This document shows, piece by piece, positions 39,907-45,443 of a stretch of DNA of 45,443 bases (positions are counted from its first letter, which is position 1; every line of letters starts with the position of its first letter). Location of the stretch: positions 1 to 45,443 of the forward strand of contig NZ_CCXI01000132.1 of assembly GCF_000820705.1 (NCBI RefSeq), read 5' to 3'. The notes under the pieces are model-generated. The model did not search any database. It saw nothing but the letters and a program-made list of their open reading frames with translations, and was not told the origin of the DNA. The position numbers and the translations under genes were made by a program. This DNA is from Clostridium polynesiense. GTDB lineage: Bacteria > Bacillota > Clostridia > Clostridiales > Clostridiaceae.

Positions 39907-41775
39907 CTATAATTCACCCATGGAGCACTGCCTGTAGTACATATCATAATATACTCCTTTTTTCTTAAGGAGTTCTTCATGATTTCCCTGCTCCATTATC
40001 TGTCCATTATCTATCACCATTATAATATCCGCATCCCTTATGGTACTCAAGCGATGAGCTATTATAAAGCTGGTACGGTCCTTCATTATATTAAGCATTG
40101 CCTGCTGAATATTAAGCTCTGTTCTGGTATCCACACTGCTGGTTGCCTCATCTAATATTAGTATAGATGGCTTAGAAAGTATGGCTCTAGCTATGGCTAA
40201 AAGCTGCCTTTGACCCTGACTTAAGTTGGCGCCGCTTTCCTGAAGCATGGTTTTGTATCCCTTAGGCAGTCTGTTTATAAAGGTATCTGCCTTTGCCATC
40301 CTTGCTGCTTCTTTTATTTCTTCAAAATCTGCCTCCGGTCTTCCGTATCTTATATTTTCTTCTATGGTGCCGGAAAATAAATAGGTATCCTGAAGCACTA
40401 TGCCAAAGGTATTTCTCAAGCTGTTTCTGGAGTAGTCCTTTATATCCCTTCCATCTATAAGTATACTGCCTTTATTGACATCATAGAATCTGGTAATAAG
40501 ATTTACTATGGTGGTTTTACCTGCCCCAGTTGGCCCAACCAATGCTATATTACTGCCTGCCTTCGCATGAAAGCTTATGTTTTTAAGTATGGGTACCTCT
40601 TCTTTATATCCAAAGGTTACATTTTGGAAGGTAACCTCTCCTTCAGCATTTGTAAGCTCTGAAGCCTCAGGGGGATCCAAGGGTTCTTCCTTTTCATCAA
40701 GGATTTCAAAGACTCTTTCTGCCCCTGCCACCGCTGACTGAAGATTATTAAATATACCTGCTATGTCATTTAAAGGCCTTGTAAACTGTCTTGAATAGAT
40801 CAAAAAGCTTGCTATAACTCCTACGGAAATCAATCCTTTTACTGCCAAAATCCCGCCTAGAGAAGCAACCAGGGCAAACCCTAAATTATTTATCACGTTC
40901 ATTATAGGCATTAAAAAACCTGACCATATTTGAGCTTTTGTCCCTACCTCACAGAGTCTTGTATTAATCTCCTGAAACTCTTGTATAGATTTTTCTTCAT
41001 GGTTGAAGGCTTTAATTATCTGTATGCCGGATATGGCTTCCTCTATCTGTCCATTAAGAGTGCCAAGCTCCGCCTGCTGCTCCTTGAAAAGCACTCTGGT
41101 TTTTCTTGCTATGGTCTTTGCAAGAGCAAAAACCAAAGGAACAGTAACAAGAGTAACTGAAGTTAGCAGCGGGCTCAATGTCAGCATCATGGTTAAAGAT
41201 CCTATGACAGTTATGGCTCCTGACATAAGCTGAGTGGTAGATTGAGAAACAGTACCGCTTATGTTTTCGATATCATTGGATAATCTGCTCATCACTTCTC
41301 CATGAGAATGTACATCAAAAAAAGCCACAGGAAGCTTTTGAAGCTTTTCAAATAATGTGCTTCTAAAGCTCTTTACTATCCTTTGAGCAACCCCTGCCAT
41401 AAGCCACCCCTGAAAAAAGTTAAGCACAGCATTGGCAACATAAGCTGTAAGCAATGTTAAAACTATAATCCCTAAGAGATTAAAATCTACTCCCTCACTA
41501 AAAGAGGACATAGATTCTACCGCCTTTCCTATTAAATAGGGTGCAAAAAGCAATATTAATGCATCTATTATTATGAATGTAAAGATTATAAACAAAAGTT
41601 TTTTTTCTCTTCCAAAATATCCCCAAAGCCTTTTAAGGGTCCCTTTAAAATTTTTAGGCTTAATCACTGGAGCCATGCCTCTATGACTTCCGAAACCTCC
41701 CCTGCCGGATATCCTTCCTATTCCTCCGGGAAAACCTTGATTGGTATTTTTATTATTTCCTCTCTCTCTATTCAT
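39907..41775 (-). CDS. ABC exporter half-transporter with canonical ATPase site
   Basis: 622 residues. A Gly/Arg-rich N-terminal extension of about 40 residues (NTNQGFPGGIGRISGRGG) precedes six transmembrane helices (about 60-345) and an ATPase domain with Walker A VGPTGAGKTT (about 415), signature LSQGQRQLL (Gln for the second Gly) and Walker B ILILDEATSSVD with the catalytic Glu. It overlaps the upstream partner gene by 8 bases. The pair resembles heterodimeric multidrug exporters such as BmrCD and TM287/288. This gene's ATG at 41775 lies inside the 3' end of the partner. A terminator follows. Confidence 0.92.
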   Translation of the reverse strand: MNRERGNNKNTNQGFPGGIGRISGRGGFGSHRGMAPVIKPKNFKGTLKRLWGYFGREKKLLFIIFTFIIIDALILLFAPYLIGKAVESMSSFSEGVDFNLLGIIVLTLLTAYVANAVLNFFQGWLMAGVAQRIVKSFRSTLFEKLQKLPVAFFDVHSHGEVMSRLSNDIENISGTVSQSTTQLMSGAITVIGSLTMMLTLSPLLTSVTLVTVPLVFALAKTIARKTRVLFKEQQAELGTLNGQIEEAISGIQIIKAFNHEEKSIQEFQEINTRLCEVGTKAQIWSGFLMPIMNVINNLGFALVASLGGILAVKGLISVGVIASFLIYSRQFTRPLNDIAGIFNNLQSAVAGAERVFEILDEKEEPLDPPEASELTNAEGEVTFQNVTFGYKEEVPILKNISFHAKAGSNIALVGPTGAGKTTIVNLITRFYDVNKGSILIDGRDIKDYSRNSLRNTFGIVLQDTYLFSGTIEENIRYGRPEADFEEIKEAARMAKADTFINRLPKGYKTMLQESGANLSQGQRQLLAIARAILSKPSILILDEATSSVDTRTELNIQQAMLNIMKDRTSFIIAHRLSTIRDADIIMVIDNGQIMEQGNHEELLKKKGVYYDMYYRQCSMGEL

Positions 41776-43504
41776 TTCCTGTCATCTCCCTACCTATCTG
41801 AGACTTGAATATCTCCTGATATACATCACAGGAATTCATAAGAGTCTTGTGACTGCCTATCCCCACCATTTCTCCATCATCTAAAACTATTATCTTATCA
41901 GCATCTGCCACAGAGGTAATCTTTTGAGCTATTATTATAGTGGATAATCCTTTAGAGTATTTTTTTAAAGCTTCTTTTATATTTGCTTCCGTAGAAGCAT
42001 CCACAGCGCTGGTGCTGTCATCTAAAATCAAAATCTCAGCCTTTTTTATAAGCGCTCTTGCTATAGCTATTCTCTGCTTTTGACCTCCGGAAAAATTCAC
42101 TCCTCCCTGTCCTACTATGGTATTATATTTTTCTCTCTTATCTTCTATAAATTCATGGGCATTGGCGATTTTAGCCGCTTCTATTACCTCCTGAAAATCT
42201 GCATTTTCTCTTCCCCAGCTTATATTTTCTTCAATGGTTCCTGTAAAAAGCACGGATTTTTGAGGCACCAGAGCTATCTTCTCCCTGAGATTTTTAATGG
42301 GAATATCTTTAACATCTATACCATCCACCTTAACCCTTCCGGAAGTGGCATCATAGAAACGTGGAATAAGGTTTATTAAGGTAGTCTTTCCTGAACCGGT
42401 AGAGCCTATTATGCCAACGGTTTCTCCAGGCATACAGGTAAAGCTTATATTCTTTATAGCCGGTTCTCCTGCCGCTCCCTTGTATGAAAAAGATACATTT
42501 TCAAAATCTATCCTGCCTTTTACAAAGGTTTCCTCAACAGTGCTTTCTTTATGAATCATTGTATTTTCCTCTTTTAAAACCTCGGAAATACGCTCTGCAG
42601 AAGCCTTAGCTCTGACAAACATAGTAAACACAAAGGATATCATCATAAGGGAAAACAGTATCTGAGTCATGTAGTTAATAAAAGCTATTATTTCTCCTGC
42701 CTGCATTTCTCCTGTACTTACCCTTATGCCACCCAGCCATAAAACCGCTGTAATACCTAAATTAACAGTAAGGGTAATTCCCGGAGAAAATATAGCCATT
42801 ACCCTCATAGCCTTTGTTGATACTTTGAAGAATTCCTCATTGGTGTTTTCAAACCTGTTTACTTCATAATCAAATCTATTAAAAGCCTTAACCACTCTCA
42901 CTCCGGATAAATATTCCCTTATCACGCTGTTTACCCTGTCTAATGCCTTTTGAACCTTCTTAAAAAACGGGTAACCAATCTTCATATTCATGGTTATAAT
43001 CAAACCTACAATAATCACGATTACTATGAGTATCCAGGACATTTTGGAGTTTAATCTCGCCGCCATAATAAGGCTTCCTATGCACAAAAGAGGAGCCTTA
43101 ACAAATATTCTCATAAGTCCGTTTACAAAAATCTGTACCTGATTGACGTCATTAGTAAGCCTGGTCACTAAGGAAGCTCCCTCATAATTATCTATATTGT
43201 CAAAGGAAAGTCCCTGAACCTTCTTAAATAAATCCAGTCTAAGCTCTGCTCCGAACTTTTGTGAAACCTTACTGGATATTATATTTCTCATACTGGCTGC
43301 AAAAGCTCCCATAGCTGTAACTAAAAGCATTCCTCCGCCAAGCCTGAGCACATAATTCATATCTTTGTTTGCCACACCCACATCTACTATCTTAGACATT
43401 ATTGTGGGCTGCATTAGATCGCAGGCAGCCTCAAAAGTCAAAAATGCCACTGCAGCCAAAAATGGTTTCCAGTATTTTTTTATATATTTATTGAAATGCT
43501 CCAT
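41768..43504 (-). CDS. ABC exporter half-transporter with degenerate catalytic base
   Basis: 578 residues: six transmembrane helices (about 15-310) and an ATPase domain with Walker A IGSTGSGKTT (about 370), canonical signature FSGGQKQR and Walker B ILILDDSTSAVD, where Asp replaces the catalytic Glu. Heterodimeric exporters characteristically pair one subunit with a degenerate Walker B base with a competent one, and the overlapping next gene supplies the latter. Its own Walker A and signature are intact. The ATG follows GAGGTGAC. Substrate unknown; drugs or lipids are usual. Confidence 0.92.
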   Translation of the reverse strand: MEHFNKYIKKYWKPFLAAVAFLTFEAACDLMQPTIMSKIVDVGVANKDMNYVLRLGGGMLLVTAMGAFAASMRNIISSKVSQKFGAELRLDLFKKVQGLSFDNIDNYEGASLVTRLTNDVNQVQIFVNGLMRIFVKAPLLCIGSLIMAARLNSKMSWILIVIVIIVGLIITMNMKIGYPFFKKVQKALDRVNSVIREYLSGVRVVKAFNRFDYEVNRFENTNEEFFKVSTKAMRVMAIFSPGITLTVNLGITAVLWLGGIRVSTGEMQAGEIIAFINYMTQILFSLMMISFVFTMFVRAKASAERISEVLKEENTMIHKESTVEETFVKGRIDFENVSFSYKGAAGEPAIKNISFTCMPGETVGIIGSTGSGKTTLINLIPRFYDATSGRVKVDGIDVKDIPIKNLREKIALVPQKSVLFTGTIEENISWGRENADFQEVIEAAKIANAHEFIEDKREKYNTIVGQGGVNFSGGQKQRIAIARALIKKAEILILDDSTSAVDASTEANIKEALKKYSKGLSTIIIAQKITSVADADKIIVLDDGEMVGIGSHKTLMNSCDVYQEIFKSQIGREMTGNE

Positions 43505-43525
43505 TTTGTCACCTCATATAGAAAG

Positions 43526-44353
43526 TTATATCCTCTGATTCAACAAAAACTTCACCACTCCGTCTTTTTCATTACTGTCAATAACATCATCTGCAATTTC
43601 CTTTGCAGCATCTACGGCATTTCCTACTGCATAGCATTCCTTAGAAATTTCAAACATAGGAAGGTCATTAATATTATCTCCAAAAGAAATAATTTCATCT
43701 GTCCCTATGATGTCACACAATCTTTCTATAGCTTTTGCCTTAGAGGTATCTTTAGAGTATATTTCCAGATATCCATACTCCTTGTCAAAGATATCTCTGT
43801 AGCAGAAGGAACTTATTCCGCTTATTTCCTGAAGACTTTCATTAAGGATTTCAAGTTTAGAATATTCATCCATAACGGAAAATAATATAGAATTTCCTTC
43901 CTTTAAAAACTCATTATATCCCTGACATTGTATAAAGGTTTTAAAACCTGTATTAAGCCTTGCCTTTACAAAGCTCTTTTCCAGCCTGTTAGTTAATGAC
44001 TTATAGTAAACATTTAAATAGTTATCTTCAATGGTATACATAAAAGCTGAAACATAATTTTCTTCCAAAACCTCTATTATTTTTTCTGCAGTGCTCTTTT
44101 CAAAGGATCTTACGTCTATGTACTTCTTATTTTTTATATCATAAATTACAGCACCGTTCATAAGTGCCACAGGAACTTTAATGTTTACCCTTTCAAACAG
44201 ATTAACTACAGTAGCAGGGGTCCGAGCCGTTGCAATAGAAAAAATCATTCCTTCCTCAATGAGTTTATTTAAGGATTTAACTGTATAGTCAGACAGCACA
44301 GAGTCATTATTAAGAAGGGTTCCATCTAAATCGCTTATGTATAATTTACTCAT
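43526..44353 (-). CDS. Cof-type HAD-IIB phosphatase
   Basis: 275 residues, cytoplasmic. Motif I YISDLDGTLLNND (Asp nucleophile at about 8), motif II FSIATARTP (Thr, about 42), a long C2B cap (about 85-185), Lys of motif III in KAKAIERLC, and motif IV ISFGDNINDLPMFEIS (about 220), the GDxxND pattern of HAD-IIB. Such enzymes dephosphorylate sugar phosphates or cofactor intermediates; the substrate is not readable. The ATG follows GGAGGTAAT. It lies about 20 bases before the ABC exporter genes on the same strand, so co-transcription is possible. Confidence 0.92.
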   Translation of the reverse strand: MSKLYISDLDGTLLNNDSVLSDYTVKSLNKLIEEGMIFSIATARTPATVVNLFERVNIKVPVALMNGAVIYDIKNKKYIDVRSFEKSTAEKIIEVLEENYVSAFMYTIEDNYLNVYYKSLTNRLEKSFVKARLNTGFKTFIQCQGYNEFLKEGNSILFSVMDEYSKLEILNESLQEISGISSFCYRDIFDKEYGYLEIYSKDTSKAKAIERLCDIIGTDEIISFGDNINDLPMFEISKECYAVGNAVDAAKEIADDVIDSNEKDGVVKFLLNQRI

Positions 44354-44414
44354 ATTACCTCCATAAATTTAAAATTAAATATAATAGTTATTTTATCATA
44401 TTCATCCTAAAAAT

Positions 44415-44449
44415 ATAAAAGATAGAAGAATATTTCTTCTATCTTTTAT
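44415..44449 (-). terminator. Terminator of the PTS gene
   Basis: ATAAAAGATAGAAGAA (44415-44430) pairs perfectly over 16 bases with 44434-44449 around a three-base loop, with U-rich sequence on both strands. It lies between the PTS gene stop and the HAD gene start. Confidence 0.85.
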
Positions 44450-44506
44450 ATTTAACTTAAAATTTTATTGATGTATATTACTAACTTTTTTTATATGCCA
44501 GTTTTC

Positions 44507-45443
44507 TTATCTAAGTTCCTTAAGCTCCTCAACTTCTGTGTTTTCGTCAAAACCCAGCATGTAGGTTACTGCAAACGCAACCCCAAAAGCGATTAAGAAT
44601 CCTATGATATATTTAAGGACGAATCCATTTTTAATAATTGCAATCAAAGGAATTGAGGATAAACCCAAACTTATACTTACCACATTTGTTGCTGCTATAA
44701 AGGCTCCCCCTAAGGCTGATCCTACTGCAGCAGCTATAAAAGGCTTACCCAAAGGAAGATTACATCCAAACATAACAGGTTCTGTTATTCCCATAAGTGC
44801 CACAGGAAGAGAGTTTGCTGCAATACTCTTTATTTTCGGGTTTTTAGCCTTAAAATATACCGCTAAGGCTGCTCCTGCCTGTCCTACATCCGCCATGGCT
44901 AATATAGGAAGCAGCGGGTTTACTCCTGTTTTATTCAAAAGATCCACATACAAAGGGGTAAGCCCCTGATGAAGACCGGTAGTTATAACTGTGGAGAAGG
45001 AGCCTCCAAGAAGTAGTCCTGTTATGATTCCTCCCTTATTAATAGCAAAGGTAACTATTGACGCAAAGCCGTTTGACAGTGCTGTTCCAATAGGCTGAAG
45101 GAGGTAAATAGCAGCAAAGCCTGTTACTACAAAGGTTATAAGAGGCACTAAAATCAGCTGAAGTACCTTAGGTACTATTCTTCTGCTCATTCTTTCTACA
45201 TAACTCATAAACCAAATTGTAAGAAGTACAGCAAATATTCCTCCTGCTCCCTTTTGTATCGATAACGTCATTCCAAAGAAGCTCACGGAAGTTATATTTG
45301 CAAGGTCAGGATGCATTAGAATTCCAGCTACTGCAGCTCCTAAAATAGGTGTTCCTCCAAATTCTTTTGCTGCTGTATATCCTACCAGTATATATAAGAA
45401 CACAAAGGGTGAACTTGAAAACAGTCCTAAAAGCTGGGAAATC
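44507..45443 (-). CDS. PTS EIIC component (glucose/sucrose superfamily), 5' end cut off by the window edge
   Basis: About 312 residues of the membrane permease part of a phosphotransferase-system transporter are visible, running off the right edge without a start (the frame remains open to 45443). Conserved motifs: GYTAAKEFGGTPILGAAVAGILMHP near the visible N-terminus, GLHQGLTPLYVDLL, and the signature GITEPVMFGCNLPLGKPF (about 225-242), which belongs to the sucrose, trehalose, beta-glucoside and N-acetylmuramate EIIC group. EIIB is usually fused or encoded upstream, outside the window. The protein stops soon after the last helix without an EIIA domain. The exact sugar cannot be determined. 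Confidence 0.9.
   Translation of the reverse strand, partial: ISQLLGLFSSSPFVFLYILVGYTAAKEFGGTPILGAAVAGILMHPDLANITSVSFFGMTLSIQKGAGGIFAVLLTIWFMSYVERMSRRIVPKVLQLILVPLITFVVTGFAAIYLLQPIGTALSNGFASIVTFAINKGGIITGLLLGGSFSTVITTGLHQGLTPLYVDLLNKTGVNPLLPILAMADVGQAGAALAVYFKAKNPKIKSIAANSLPVALMGITEPVMFGCNLPLGKPFIAAAVGSALGGAFIAATNVVSISLGLSSIPLIAIIKNGFVLKYIIGFLIAFGVAFAVTYMLGFDENTEVEELKELR

Overview
The window is AT-rich chromosomal DNA from a low-GC Gram-positive anaerobe, most likely Clostridium sensu stricto or a close relative. Evidence: strong GGAGG-type ribosome binding sites, frequent TTG and GTG starts, CtfA/CtfB-type CoA-transferase subunits, a YtvI-like sporulation membrane protein, an adenine riboswitch and many U-tailed intrinsic terminators. 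No rRNA, tRNA, CRISPR array, phage or intact insertion sequence was seen. All calls come from reading the sequence; no database search was run.

Left part (1-10.5 kb, mostly minus strand): adenosine deaminase (cut by the window edge) behind a transcriptional adenine riboswitch; a small lipoprotein; a compact transcription unit with no large ORF; a HAD phosphatase; RsgA behind a leader with a terminator and a 30-residue ORF; a 33-residue peptide gene with its own promoter and terminator; a histidine phosphatase; and ctfA-ctfB with a sigma-54 promoter, three TGTA-N10-TACA sites and the gene of a sigma-54 activator just upstream.

Middle (10.8-22 kb): phospholipid genes (CDP-alcohol phosphatidyltransferase, cardiolipin synthase) and a YtvI-like protein on the plus strand; then, on the minus strand, a small membrane protein, a TIM-barrel isomerase, a CvrA/NhaP2-type antiporter, a GNAT acetyltransferase and a SagB-type oxidoreductase; a MITE-like cruciform repeat; then class I ribonucleotide reductase preceded by two NrdR boxes, with the small-subunit gene frameshifted near its 3' end.

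Right part (22-45.4 kb): an eight-gene minus-strand operon (GntR regulator, AtuA/DUF1446, DUF4387, two sugar-type ABC permeases, lipoprotein binding protein, two ADP-ribosylglycohydrolase-family enzymes). It looks like an uptake-and-degradation system for an unidentified, probably N-glycosylated, substrate. Next come a decayed ABC-F gene behind an attenuator-like leader, an ABC exporter, and a plus-strand operon with the whole lower mevalonate pathway (mevalonate kinase, diphosphomevalonate decarboxylase, phosphomevalonate kinase) into which a TctA-like carboxylate permease and a small membrane protein are inserted. HMG-CoA synthase and reductase are absent from this operon, so mevalonate import and salvage is a plausible and apparently undescribed role. 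The window ends with a heterodimeric ABC exporter, a Cof-type HAD phosphatase and a PTS EIIC gene cut by the edge.

The two best candidates for undescribed biology are the mevalonate-permease operon (34.7-39.5 kb) and the AtuA/DUF4387/ABC/ADP-ribosylglycohydrolase operon (22.0-30.9 kb). Several small RNA or peptide units (2.0-2.4, 4.4-5.0 and 10.1-10.3 kb) deserve a second look.
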